NCBI GenBank assembly: GCA_021784615.1
Contig: JAJYHU010000034.1
Coordinates: 1 to 18,927, forward strand
Origin: Acidobacteriota bacterium
GTDB taxonomy: Bacteria; Acidobacteriota; Terriglobia; UBA7540
DNA: 18,927 nt
Direction of reading: 5' to 3'
Position numbers and translations under genes: made by a program. The notes beneath the pieces are model-generated. The model was not told the origin of the DNA. It searched no databases and saw only the letters and a program-made list of their open reading frames with translations. Every line of letters starts with the position of its first letter. Within the stretch, counting starts at the first letter, position 1. Below, in pieces: positions 1 to 7,371 of the stretch.

Positions 1-2
1 TT

Positions 3-404
3 GGGTTGGTTGATCAGATCGCTCCCATCCAGTTGGGCATTCGCTTGCTGATTCCTGCGGGGTCCAGGCTCCTGGAGCTTCCGGAGATGAAGGATAAGGT
101 GGGGCGCTTTGATGAGGCCGCCCTCGTCTACCCCTGGTCAAACCCGGACCCGCGGGTGGACGAGCTGTGCGAGAGAATTCAATCCCTGGCGCAGGAGAAC
201 CTGGAAATGCCGCGGCGCGCGGTCTTTTGGCGCGTGATCAAGCTGGCTTATGAAATGGCAGGGAAGCCGGCGCCGGAGATTCCGGAATCAAACGACCGCC
301 TCAACCCTCCCGCCATCCCGTATTTGACGGAGCCCTGGTACTGCTGCGCGGAACCGACCAAGGCGCAGTTGGCCCCTGCCGATTCGGTTGAAACCTATGT
401 TTAG
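3..404 (+). CDS. CCAEP-tail radical SAM protein, C-terminal fragment (5' truncated by window edge)
   Basis: This is the last ~133 codons of a larger protein; the reading frame is open to the window edge, so the start lies outside. The fragment has the sequence IRLLIPAGSRLLE, then VYPWSNPDPRVD, and near the end the tail PWYCCAEPT (CCAEP codons at 342-356). That tail is the signature of the CUAEP/CCAEP-tail radical SAM (seleno)protein family, in which the second tail residue is selenocysteine in some members and cysteine in others. Here both are ordinary TGC cysteine codons. The SAM-binding CxxxCxxC core and any B12 domain would be upstream and cannot be seen. The reaction is unknown. The DUF169 gene starts 85 nt downstream on the same strand, followed at 4 nt by an ATP-grasp gene, so a shared operon is likely (inference). 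The TTG at 6 is only the first in-frame start-like codon, not a real start. Confidence 0.8.
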   Translation, partial: GLVDQIAPIQLGIRLLIPAGSRLLELPEMKDKVGRFDEAALVYPWSNPDPRVDELCERIQSLAQENLEMPRRAVFWRVIKLAYEMAGKPAPEIPESNDRLNPPAIPYLTEPWYCCAEPTKAQLAPADSVETYV

Positions 405-489
405 CGCAAGGACCCGGTGGAACAAACGGCTCCAGGGCAACTGCAAGATCCATCTCACCTCACTCTAAAAGAAAAGAGAGGCCGAACTG

Positions 490-1203
490 ATGTACGAAAA
501 CTTTGCAAATGACCTTTCTCAAAAATTGGCTCTCGCTCACGCGCCCCTTGCCATTGCGTTTCTGGAAGAAGCGCCGGAGGGCATTCAGCATTACGCTGAA
601 GCGGTGCCTTCGGCTTGCACGTTTTGGAAGGCCGCCGAAAGCGCGTTGTTTTACACAACTGCGGAGGACCACTACAACTGCCCCATCGGGGCCATCACGC
701 AGGGATTCCAGATTCCACAGCCCGTGGCCGCGAACGCCCTCGCTCTGGTGGAAATGATGGGAAAGCTTTCCTATCTTGAAGCCGCGGAGGCGGCCAAGGT
801 GCCGATGGTGGAGAAAAAGCACCGCGTGGTTGTCTATGGGCCGCTCAAAGATTTTGGAAGAATCCAGCCGGACGTTGTGCTGCTGGTTTGCACGCCTTTC
901 CAGGCGATGATGGTTTCAGAGGCGAGCGGCGCGGCCTCCTGGACGGGAGGCGCGGAAAGCCGAACATTGGGACGGCCCGCCTGCGCGGTGATTCCGAGTT
1001 CCTTAAAGAGCGGTGCGGCTACCGCCAGCATGGCTTGCATGGGGGCGCGGACGTTTGCGGCTCTCAAGGAGGAAGAACTCCTGGTGGCCATTCCCGCACA
1101 GGCGCTTGTGAAGCTCCAAAGCCGGCTTCCCATCATCCTTGACGCGAACGTCAGCATGAAGCAATTCTACGAGACGCACAAAAGTAATTTTGCAACGGTG
1201 TGA
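490..1203 (+). CDS. DUF169 domain-containing protein
   Basis: A 237-residue protein matching the DUF169 family (COG2043) throughout. Recognisable blocks are SACTFWKAA (residues 41-49), YTTAEDHYNCPIGAITQGF (55-73), and the later VLLVCTPFQAM and ASMACMGARTF segments. Cysteines at 43, 64, 134, 165 and 183 include several in conserved-looking blocks, which would suit metal or cofactor binding (inference). There is no signal peptide or membrane segment, so it is probably cytoplasmic. The biochemical function of DUF169 is not established to my knowledge. The ATG at 490 is preceded by AGAGAGG at 9 nt spacing. It lies between the CCAEP radical SAM fragment and an ATP-grasp ligase that begins 4 nt after its stop, suggesting co-translation and a common pathway. 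Confidence 0.85.
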   Translation: MYENFANDLSQKLALAHAPLAIAFLEEAPEGIQHYAEAVPSACTFWKAAESALFYTTAEDHYNCPIGAITQGFQIPQPVAANALALVEMMGKLSYLEAAEAAKVPMVEKKHRVVVYGPLKDFGRIQPDVVLLVCTPFQAMMVSEASGAASWTGGAESRTLGRPACAVIPSSLKSGAATASMACMGARTFAALKEEELLVAIPAQALVKLQSRLPIILDANVSMKQFYETHKSNFATV

Positions 1204-1207
1204 CCGA

Positions 1208-2515
1208 ATGCCTGATTCCGTAGCGCACAACGCGGAAAAGCGCCGGTTGCTGCTCCTCACAACCACCACGGGTTACCAGACGCGCGCTTTTGCGGAGGCG
1301 GCGGCAAAAGTCGGCGTCGCCTTAACGTTTGGAACGGACCGCTGCCGCGTCCTCGATGATCCGTGGCAGGATAATGCGCTGCCCCTGCGATTTGAGGACC
1401 CCGGCGAATCGGCGCGCCGGATCGCGGAGCGCGCCCGGACCGAGCCGCTCGACGGCATTGTGGCGCTCGGCGACTGCGCGCCTCCCACGGCGGCCAGAGC
1501 CGGCAGGGCGCTGGGCCTTTTGTGCCACTCTCCCGAAGCCGCTGACATTTGCCGGGATAAATACCGCTCCCGCCGCCTTTTTGGCTCCTACGGACTGAGC
1601 GTCCCGCGCTTTGTCCGCTTCCCGCTTCAAGGTGATCCCGAAGAAATCTTGAACTTAGGCGCTTTGCCGTTCGCATACCCCTGCGTTCTGAAGCCGCTGG
1701 CGCTCTCGGCCAGCCAAGGCGTGATTCGGGCCGACAACCCGCGAGAATTCATCAACGCTTTTAAGCGAATTCAGGCGTTGCTGCGCTCGCCCGAAATCCG
1801 GGTGATGCGGCAGCAGACAAGCGAATTCGTGCAGGTGGAAGAATACGTCGAGGGAACCGAGGTCGCCGTCGAAGGCGTCGTCGACCGCGGACGATTGAAA
1901 ATCCTGGCGATTTTTGACAAGCCCGACCCGCTCACCGGCCCTTACTTTGGAGAGACCCTCTACGTCACGCCTTCCCGCTTGCCGCAGGAAACACAGGCGC
2001 GCGTGGCCGGAACCCTAGCGCGAGCGGCAGAAGCGCTTGGCCTCCATCACGGCCCTTTGCATGCCGAACTGCGAATCAACTCCGAAGGAATCTGGATACT
2101 GGAAGTGGCTGCCCGGCCGATCGGCGGCCTGTGTTCTCGAGTCCTGCGCTTCCATTCGCCGGGGATCGGGGAGAATATCTCTCTCGAAGAACTGATTGTC
2201 CGGCTGGCGCTCGGCGAACCGATGGAAGGAATTCATCGGGAAAATGCCGCCTCAGGCGTGATGATGATTCCTGTACCTGAAGCGGGAATTCTCCAGGAAG
2301 TGAAAGGAATGGAGGAAGTCCGCGCCACGCCTGGGATCGAGGAAATCATCATGACCGCCGGGCCCAATCAAAAGCTGGTTCCGCTGCCTGAAGGGTCAAG
2401 TTACCCCGGTTTTATCTTTGCGCGTGGTTCCACAACGCAATTTGTCGAGCAGGCTTTGCGGGATGCGCACCGGAAATTGCATTTTGTGCTGAGTCCGGCG
2501 CTGCCGGTGATTTGA
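1208..2515 (+). CDS. ATP-grasp domain ligase (amino-acid/peptide ligase-like)
   Basis: A 435-residue protein with full ATP-grasp architecture. There is an N-terminal pre-ATP-grasp alpha/beta region (LLLLTTTTGYQTRAF, residues 14-28; GIVALGD near 83-89). The lid and ATP-binding domain include YPCVLKPLALSASQGV (158-172, K162 the likely phosphate/adenine contact) and VQVEEYVEG (208-216). The metal-binding end has HAELRIN and WILEVAARPIGG (285-307; E287, E299 and R303). The C-terminal ~100 residues resemble the extra domain of L-amino-acid ligase and carnosine-synthase-like enzymes. Family knowledge suggests ATP-dependent carboxylate-amine or carboxylate-thiol ligation; the substrate is unknown. 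I chose ATG 1208, 4 nt after the DUF169 stop, over the TTG at 1190 inside DUF169. The ribosome binding site is weak, consistent with translational coupling. Confidence 0.85.
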   Translation: MPDSVAHNAEKRRLLLLTTTTGYQTRAFAEAAAKVGVALTFGTDRCRVLDDPWQDNALPLRFEDPGESARRIAERARTEPLDGIVALGDCAPPTAARAGRALGLLCHSPEAADICRDKYRSRRLFGSYGLSVPRFVRFPLQGDPEEILNLGALPFAYPCVLKPLALSASQGVIRADNPREFINAFKRIQALLRSPEIRVMRQQTSEFVQVEEYVEGTEVAVEGVVDRGRLKILAIFDKPDPLTGPYFGETLYVTPSRLPQETQARVAGTLARAAEALGLHHGPLHAELRINSEGIWILEVAARPIGGLCSRVLRFHSPGIGENISLEELIVRLALGEPMEGIHRENAASGVMMIPVPEAGILQEVKGMEEVRATPGIEEIIMTAGPNQKLVPLPEGSSYPGFIFARGSTTQFVEQALRDAHRKLHFVLSPALPVI

Positions 2516-2518
2516 CGT

Positions 2519-2567
2519 GTAGCTCCATCCGCCGGGATGGCATTCCGGGCGCAAAACCGGCGGCTAC
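2519..2567. terminator. Imperfect inverted repeat between convergent genes
   Basis: CCGCCGG (2529-2535) pairs with CCGGCGG (2557-2563), and outer GTAG (2519-2522) pairs with CTAC (2564-2567) across a small internal loop. It sits exactly between the stops of the ATP-grasp gene (+) and yggX (-), so a bidirectional terminator role is possible. There is no clean U-tract directly after the stem on either strand and the loop is long, so confidence is low. Confidence 0.35.
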
Positions 2568-2845
2568 TTCTTTTGTTGCTGAGGGACAAACCCAGGCGGG
2601 AGCGCCGCGCCTTCGCCGAAAAAGAACTGCTCCATCTGTTGCGCGATGATTTCCTGAGCTTCCTTGGTGGCGGGAACCAGGCGATATTCATTAATAATCA
2701 TCGTCAGGCGTTGCATCCAAAGCTGCCAGGCCTCTTTAGACACATTGTCGTAAATGCGCTGGCCAAGCTCTCCCGACCAGGGCGGCTCATCGAGGCCGGG
2801 CAATTCTTTCTGGAATTTCACGCACATCACGATATGTTCTGCCAT
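2564..2845 (-). CDS. yggX: Probable Fe(2+)-trafficking / oxidative damage protection protein YggX
   Basis: A 93-residue protein with the compact YggX fold: the N-terminal strand IVMCVKFQKE with the family's conserved cysteine (C8), the block PWSGELGQRIYDNVSKEAW, then MIINEYRLVP and a C-terminal helix ending in EQFFFGE. The family is linked to protection of labile Fe-S clusters and iron handling in enterobacteria; the exact role in this lineage is unproven. Length matches the usual ~90 residues. I chose the ATG at 2845 because GTGGAGG lies 7 nt before it; the frame stays open to 2926 but that extension has no family resemblance. It converges on the ATP-grasp gene, is transcribed apart from it, and has a plausible promoter ~85 nt upstream. 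Confidence 0.9.
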   Translation of the reverse strand: MAEHIVMCVKFQKELPGLDEPPWSGELGQRIYDNVSKEAWQLWMQRLTMIINEYRLVPATKEAQEIIAQQMEQFFFGEGAALPPGFVPQQQKK

Positions 2846-2928
2846 CAAGAGCCTCCACTGGAAACACGTTTTTAGGGGATGGACCAGACCGCGCCACCGC
2901 CCGGGACTGAGGTGAGCTTTAACCAACC

Positions 2929-2955
2929 ATTATACAGGAAATACGCCTCACTCAA
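2929..2955 (-). promoter_or_regulatory. Putative sigma-70 promoter of yggX
   Basis: On the minus strand a perfect TATAAT (2929-2934) is preceded by TTGAGT (2950-2955) at a 15-nt spacing, or by TTTGAG at 16 nt. It lies about 84 nt upstream of the yggX ATG and points toward it. The -10 is exact; the -35 is a partial match. Confidence 0.45.
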
Positions 2956-2989
2956 AGACCGAGAAGCTGGGGAAAAATCAAAAGCCTCT

Positions 2990-3016
2990 CGCAAAGACGT
3001 CAAGGCGCAAAGAAGG
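2990..3016 (+). repeat. CGCAAAG-type short dispersed repeat, copy 1
   Basis: The stretch contains CGCAAAGACG, TCAAGGCGCAAAG and AAGG in succession, i.e. two CGCAAAG words 14 nt apart. A related copy is at 12108-12135 with three such words. The pattern resembles intergenic 'gcaaaggcgcaaag' repeats known to me from several environmental bacteria. No function is assigned. Confidence 0.5.
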
Positions 3017-3187
3017 ACAAGCCATGCAGCAGACTGAGCGCTGCCCGGCTTGCACCCGAAAGCGCATCGGAATTACCATTAGGGCGGCAAACGCAGCGAG
3101 TGTAAAGATTTTTCATGTACTCTCCAAGGGAAGAGTAGCGAACCGAAGGTTATCCCAATTTCAAATAGCCAAATAAAAGGGTAGACA

Positions 3188-3916
3188 GTGACCGCGACCG
3201 GTACAGTGGGTGCGAGGTACGTGGTTATCGCTTTGTTTCTGGTATTTATAGCAGTGGCCGTGGTTTTTGTTTTTGTTCATCTGCGCCCCCTCAACGATGA
3301 TGAATTGGAGTCCCTAGCTGCCAAGCGTCGCACACGGCAGATTAAACTCTACTTTGCGTTCTCCAACTCGCTGGCTGGGCCTGACCTGGACTTCAAGCGT
3401 CGCATGGCGGCGGGTGGGCAGTTCTACAATATCCGTGATGGCCTCCCCCGCTTTCCGCATCGAGCGCCATCATGGCTTAAGTACAAGAAGCACGAATGGT
3501 TTGTTGTTGGGATGGAAAGAAACCGTAAAATCACACTCGTATGGCTTAACAAAGGTCAGGATGGAACTCGGGTACGCCTAGCCTTGCCATTCGAGCGCCT
3601 CGCTTAAATTGCACAAGCTAACGGGTACACATCACTGCCCATTTTTCATAACCACCCGAACCCGGACCCTGGAACCCTTTCATGCTCGCAGCCAAGCCAG
3701 ACTGATCTCAATGCTTCTGCTGCAAGGGCAAAGATACTCAACGACCATGGAATAAACCTAATCGAATTTGTCTGCGAACGAGGGGTCCCTCATAGATACC
3801 GTTTCTCAACAACTGATCGATTTCTTCCAGTTTCCGGCTTTCTACAGAAACTCCAAAGCGAAAACGGATTATCGAGGAATAAGAACGTGCGGCTGCATAT
3901 GGAGTTGATTTTCTAG
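3188..3916 (+). pseudogene. Membrane-anchored JAB/MPN (JAMM) metallopeptidase, interrupted by in-frame TAA
   Basis: The frame opens at GTG 3188 (in-frame TAG two codons upstream; AAAAGGG 6 nt before it) and runs 139 codons to TAA at 3605-3607. It then stays open in the same frame for 102 more codons to TAG at 3914-3916. Residues ~10-31 form one transmembrane segment. The part before the TAA holds HEWFVVG (102-108, E103 a candidate catalytic Glu) and a DGTRVRLALPFERLA strand-helix. The part after it holds IFHNHPNPDPG and PSQTD, giving H154, H156, S170 and D173 of a JAMM zinc site, then INLIEFVCERGVPHRYRFS. The two halves make one JAB domain only when joined, so this is one gene with a nonsense codon (a GAA to TAA change would fit) or a sequence error. 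As written, the 139-residue product lacks the zinc ligands. It converges on comM. The substrate is unknown. Confidence 0.75.
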
Positions 3917-3956
3917 GATTACCTGCCATGAGAATACCCGCTCTCAAAATCCTCTC

Positions 3957-5489
3957 TCACGCCCAGTAGTTGCGGTCGAGCGACCGGTATTGGATGGCTT
4001 CTGAAATGTGCCCGGCGTTGATTGCTTCCACCGCTTCGAGGTCGGCGATGGTGCGCGACACTTTCAGAATGCGGTCGTGAGCGCGGGCGGAGAGGCCGAG
4101 GCGCGTCATGGCGCTTTCGAGCAGCCGCTCGCAATCGGCCGAGATGTTGCAGTATTTCCGAATCTGCCGAGGGCTCATCTGCGCGTTGCTATAGATTTTC
4201 TCGCCCTGGAAGCGTTCTAACTGGCGGTCGCGGGCCCGGATCACCCGTTTCCGAATCACGCCGGAGTCTTCTCCGCCCGAGTTCTCCCGAAGGTCGCTGT
4301 ATTTGACGGCCGGCATGTCGATGTGGATGTCGATGCGGTCGAGCAGCGGACCGGAAATCTTGGAGACGTAGCGCTGGATCATCGGCGGCGTGCAGGTGCA
4401 TTCGCGGGAGGGGTCGTTGAAAAAGCCGCACGGGCAGGGATTCATCGCCGCCGCCAGCATGAACCGGGAGGGAAACGTGAGCGACATCGCCGCGCGGGAA
4501 ATCGTGACGGTGCCGTCCTCAAGCGGCTGGCGCAGCACCTCCAGGACGTTGCGGGCAAATTCCGGCAATTCATCCAGAAACAGCAGCCCGTTATGGGCCA
4601 GGCTTACTTCACCGGGGCGCGGCACCGCTCCGCCGCCGATCAGGCCGGCATCGGAAATCGTATGGTGCGGCGAGCGGAAAGGCCGGATTCCCACCAGCCC
4701 CACGCCCGGCTCAAGCAATCCGGCGACGCTGTGGATCTTGGTGGTCTGGATGGCTTCATCAAAAGTGAGCGGAGGAAGAATGGTGGGAACGCGCTTGGCC
4801 AGCATGGTCTTTCCGGCGCCGGGCGGCCCGATCATCAGGATGTTATGCCCGCCCGCGCTCGCCACCTCAATGGCGCGCTTGGCGTGCAACTGTCCCTTCA
4901 CGTCATGGAAATCAATGGTGGATTGGCCGGCCTGGTCCAGCATTTCCGCGGTATTCACTTTGGTGGGATGGAATTCGCGCGTTTCGTTGATCAGGTCCAG
5001 GACCTCCGGCAGTGAGCGCATCCCGTAGACTTCCACGTCATGCACCACGGCCGCTTCTGGAGCGTTTTCCGCGGGAACGACGAGTTTGCGGATGTGCTTG
5101 TGCTTGGCCATGGCGGCAATGGAGAGTCCGCCTTTGATGGGGCGGATTCCGCCGTCGAGAGAAAGCTCGCCGAGAAACGCGTAACCTTTCAAGTCGCTTT
5201 TCAGCAGGACGCCGGTGGTTCCCAGGATGCCCAGCGCGATAGGCAGGTCAAAGCCCGAACCTTCTTTTTTGACGTCCGCGGGAGCAAGATTCACGGTGAT
5301 GTTCTGGAAGGGAAAATCGAGGCCGCAATTCTTGATGGCGGATTTGATTCGCTCGCGGCTTTCGCGGACCGCCGCATCCGGCAAGCCCACCGTCATGAAG
5401 GTTCCGTTGCCCGTCGAGATGTCAACTTCCACCTCAACCAAGTAGGCGTCAATCCCGAACGTTGCCGCGCTGAAGGTCTTAAAGAGCAT
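3957..5489 (-). CDS. comM: YifB/ComM family Mg chelatase-like AAA+ ATPase
   Basis: A 510-residue protein covering the whole family. The N-terminal ChlI-like domain begins LFKTFSAATFGIDAYLVEVEVD and includes VGLPDAAVRESRERIKSA and NLAPADVKKEGSGFDLPIAL. The central AAA+ core has Walker A GPPGAGKT (221-228) and Walker B LLFLDE (302-307), and FRSPHHTISDAGLIGGG is typical of the family. A four-cysteine patch (C352, C354, C364, C366) looks like a small zinc site. The C-terminal Mg_chelatase_C region ends near SLDRNYW. In naturally competent Gram-negative bacteria ComM is a hexameric helicase that promotes branch migration during integration of transforming DNA; whether this organism is competent is unknown. 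ATG 5489 gives standard length. It has its own promoter and lies downstream of mutM on the same strand. Confidence 0.95.
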   Translation of the reverse strand: MLFKTFSAATFGIDAYLVEVEVDISTGNGTFMTVGLPDAAVRESRERIKSAIKNCGLDFPFQNITVNLAPADVKKEGSGFDLPIALGILGTTGVLLKSDLKGYAFLGELSLDGGIRPIKGGLSIAAMAKHKHIRKLVVPAENAPEAAVVHDVEVYGMRSLPEVLDLINETREFHPTKVNTAEMLDQAGQSTIDFHDVKGQLHAKRAIEVASAGGHNILMIGPPGAGKTMLAKRVPTILPPLTFDEAIQTTKIHSVAGLLEPGVGLVGIRPFRSPHHTISDAGLIGGGAVPRPGEVSLAHNGLLFLDELPEFARNVLEVLRQPLEDGTVTISRAAMSLTFPSRFMLAAAMNPCPCGFFNDPSRECTCTPPMIQRYVSKISGPLLDRIDIHIDMPAVKYSDLRENSGGEDSGVIRKRVIRARDRQLERFQGEKIYSNAQMSPRQIRKYCNISADCERLLESAMTRLGLSARAHDRILKVSRTIADLEAVEAINAGHISEAIQYRSLDRNYWA

Positions 5490-5546
5490 GGAGATTCCGA
5501 TCGTCTTCTGGACGGTAGCCTACCCCGCAGGCAAGAAGGCGTCTGG

Positions 5547-5575
5547 ATTATACCAGAACTGTTTTGTGATGCCAG
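5547..5575 (-). promoter_or_regulatory. Putative promoter of comM with extended -10
   Basis: On the minus strand TGGTATAAT (extended -10; TATAAT at 5547-5552) is preceded at 17 nt by CTGGCA (5570-5575), a 4/6 match to the -35. It lies ~58 nt upstream of the comM ATG, within the 136-nt gap that separates comM from mutM. Confidence 0.55.
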
Positions 5576-5580
5576 AGGCT

Positions 5581-5602
5581 TGTGTTCAGTGTGTGTTCAG
5601 TG
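5581..5602 (+). repeat. Two-copy 11-nt tandem repeat
   Basis: TGTGTTCAGTG occurs twice in perfect tandem just upstream of the comM promoter -35 and just after the mutM stop. It could be a chance microduplication or a regulator site; nothing else supports either. Confidence 0.5.
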
Positions 5603-5625
5603 AGGGATGGATGTGGCGGAGCGGG

Positions 5626-6507
5626 TCAGGGTTTTGCCTGCCGGTCTCTCGGCCCGCGCATCTCTGCCACCTGTCGCGGCCGGCGCTGGCAGCGCGGGCA
5701 GAAGTGGCTGCTGCGCCCGGCGATCACCATGCGGCGAATGGAACTCCGGCAACGGGGACACGGCTTGCCCGTCTTCTGGTAAACACGCAATTTGGGAAGA
5801 TAATTTCCGGGACGCCCTTCGATATCGATATAGTCGCGGAAGCTGGTGCCTTGGAGTTCGATGGCCTTTTTCAGGACCTTCCGCACCGCCTTGTAGAGGC
5901 GGCGGCCGGCGGCAGCCGAAATCCGATCCGGCTGGGCCAGGGGATGGATGCGGGCTTCGAACAGCGCCTCATCGGCGTAGATGTTTCCGAGCCCCGCGAC
6001 CATCTGCTGATTCATCAGCCAGCTTTTGACGGCGCCGCGGCGCGAGCGCATGGCGAGAAGAAATTCCTTTTCGGTTACCTGGCGCGCATCGGGGCCAAGA
6101 CTGGCGAGAAGCGCATCCAGTTCACCGCGGGTCGAACAACGCAGCCGCCCGAAGCGTCGAACGTCCCGGAAGCGCAGTTCTTTTTCTCCGCCTTCAAACT
6201 GCATCCGCACGTGGGTATGCGGCTCAACCGGGGTCGCGCAGGCTTCCACTGTGACCTGGCCCGTCATGCCCAGGCGCATCACCAGAAAAGCCTCGTCTGC
6301 GTTGTCCCGTCCGGCCAGTTCTGCCACCAGAACCTTGCCTTTGCGAGAGACGGCGGCAATCTGCCGCCCTTCGATTCCGGTGGCGAACGTTTCGGGCTTG
6401 CCCACAATCACTCCCGGATGACCCACTTCCACTTGGGAGATCCACTGCCCCAGGCAGGACTTTTGCAGGCCGCGAAGAACTGTTTCGACTTCCGGGAGTT
6501 CAGGCAT
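5626..6507 (-). CDS. mutM: Formamidopyrimidine-DNA glycosylase (Fpg/MutM)
   Basis: A 293-residue base-excision repair enzyme that removes 8-oxoguanine and ring-opened purines and nicks the abasic site. The N-terminus is the diagnostic MPELPEVETV: after Met removal Pro is the Schiff-base nucleophile and the adjacent Glu is catalytic. Other family blocks are SRKGKVL (54-60), FRDVRRFG (113-120), and NQQMVAGLGNIYADEALF with the H2TH region (~166-183). The C-terminal zinc finger uses C250, C253, C270 and C273. A ~20-residue basic tail follows the finger, slightly longer than usual. The ATG is 5 nt after the stop of the cyclase gene, with no strong ribosome binding site, so translation is probably coupled to the cyclase. 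The long opposite-strand frame over this gene is a shadow. Confidence 0.95.
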   Translation of the reverse strand: MPELPEVETVLRGLQKSCLGQWISQVEVGHPGVIVGKPETFATGIEGRQIAAVSRKGKVLVAELAGRDNADEAFLVMRLGMTGQVTVEACATPVEPHTHVRMQFEGGEKELRFRDVRRFGRLRCSTRGELDALLASLGPDARQVTEKEFLLAMRSRRGAVKSWLMNQQMVAGLGNIYADEALFEARIHPLAQPDRISAAAGRRLYKAVRKVLKKAIELQGTSFRDYIDIEGRPGNYLPKLRVYQKTGKPCPRCRSSIRRMVIAGRSSHFCPRCQRRPRQVAEMRGPRDRQAKP

Positions 6508-6512
6508 GGGAT

Positions 6513-7278
6513 TCAGTCAGAAGAGGAGTCTTCGCCGGGAAGCAGAGCCAGGACTCGCGCAGGGCTTCCCGATCCTCCGCCCAGCTTAAGCGGAAGCGCA
6601 ATGATGGAAAAACCTTTGGGAGGCAGTTGGCTAAGGTTCGCCACATTCTCCAGATGATAAAGCCCAGCCAAAAGCGTCAGGTGGTGAACTGGAAAACCAT
6701 TCGACGCACCGGCGTCAATGCTGGCCGTGTCGATTCCGATTCCTGCCGGATGGGTATGGTCGAGCAGGTAACGCGCTGCTTCCACCGAGAGGCCCCGGAA
6801 AATGCATAACTCCTGCGGAATCGGTGTTCATATATCTTGCTTGCGAGGGCCAGCGTTCCTCCCAGCCGGTCCGAATCAGCACCAGCGCGCCTAGCGGAAT
6901 GCGCCCGTGTAACTCGATCCAATTTTGAACGTCCGATGCGCGCACCCGGTAATCGGCGTCGGATTTGGCGGCGCCGCTCACGTCGATTATGACCGCGGGG
7001 CCCAAGAACTTTTCCGCCGAAATCTGCGCGATGGTGTCGCCCTTCGGATCAAAATGCGCTGGAGCGTCCATGTGCGTCCCAAAATGCTCCGGGATCACCA
7101 GATTGCGGGTGAAACAGCCATCCTGCTGGTACGTAGCAACCGTCGAGGCACGGAAAGGCGTTCCGGGAACTTTCTCCGGCCAATAAGGTGAATGTTCATC
7201 GATGGGGTGGGTCAGATCGACTACCTTCATCTTTCCACCACGAATTTCCTCAGTAGCGTTTTGCATTGCCGTCGTCAT
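6513..7278 (-). pseudogene. Cyclase / kynurenine formamidase-like hydrolase, single-base frameshift
   Basis: Two overlapping minus-strand frames together make one ~254-residue member of the cyclase family (PF04199). The first (from ATG 7278) contains VVDLTHPIDEHSPYWPE and the metal-binding HFGTHMDAPAHF (65-76), then LVLIRTGW (~133-139), and goes out of frame after MHFPG. The second frame continues as LSVEAARYLLDHTHPAGIGIDTASID, a standard family C-terminus, ending at TGA 6513-6515. The join needs removal of one base from the GCCCC run at 6792-6796 (plus strand). Family members hydrolyse N-formylkynurenine or related amides/lactones using a divalent metal; the substrate here is unknown. ATG 7230 (MKVVDL), with GGTGG upstream, is an alternative start. 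If the frameshift is real the product loses its C-terminal third; a homopolymer sequencing error is equally possible. mutM follows after 5 nt. Confidence 0.8.
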
Positions 7279-7371
7279 CCATCATTTTATTCCTTGGGAT
7301 TCATATCGCAGGTGCGGACTTCATAAAGGTCCCGAAAAGCACCGGGGCCCAGAGTGCACCGCGTGCCAGAG

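Larger units (their letters stand above)
2846..3187. other. Intergenic region between divergent yggX and JAB genes
   Basis: This 342-nt spacer carries the putative yggX promoter and a CGCAAAG-type repeat (2990-3016). No convincing ORF or RNA gene is seen. A purine-rich AAAAGGG at 3175-3181 is the ribosome binding site of the JAB gene. Confidence 0.6.

Noticed and set aside
3738..3947. 69-codon minus-strand ORF
   Set aside because: It is antisense to the C-terminal half of the JAB gene, whose plus-strand frame carries the JAMM motif.
4323..5015. 230-codon plus-strand open frame
   Set aside because: Antisense to the well-supported comM; a high-GC shadow frame.
5488..6657. 389-codon plus-strand open frame
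   Set aside because: It lies antisense to mutM (complete, with all family motifs) and the end of the cyclase gene; its translation is low in family resemblance and rich in Pro/Arg/His, as expected from a shadow of high-GC coding DNA.
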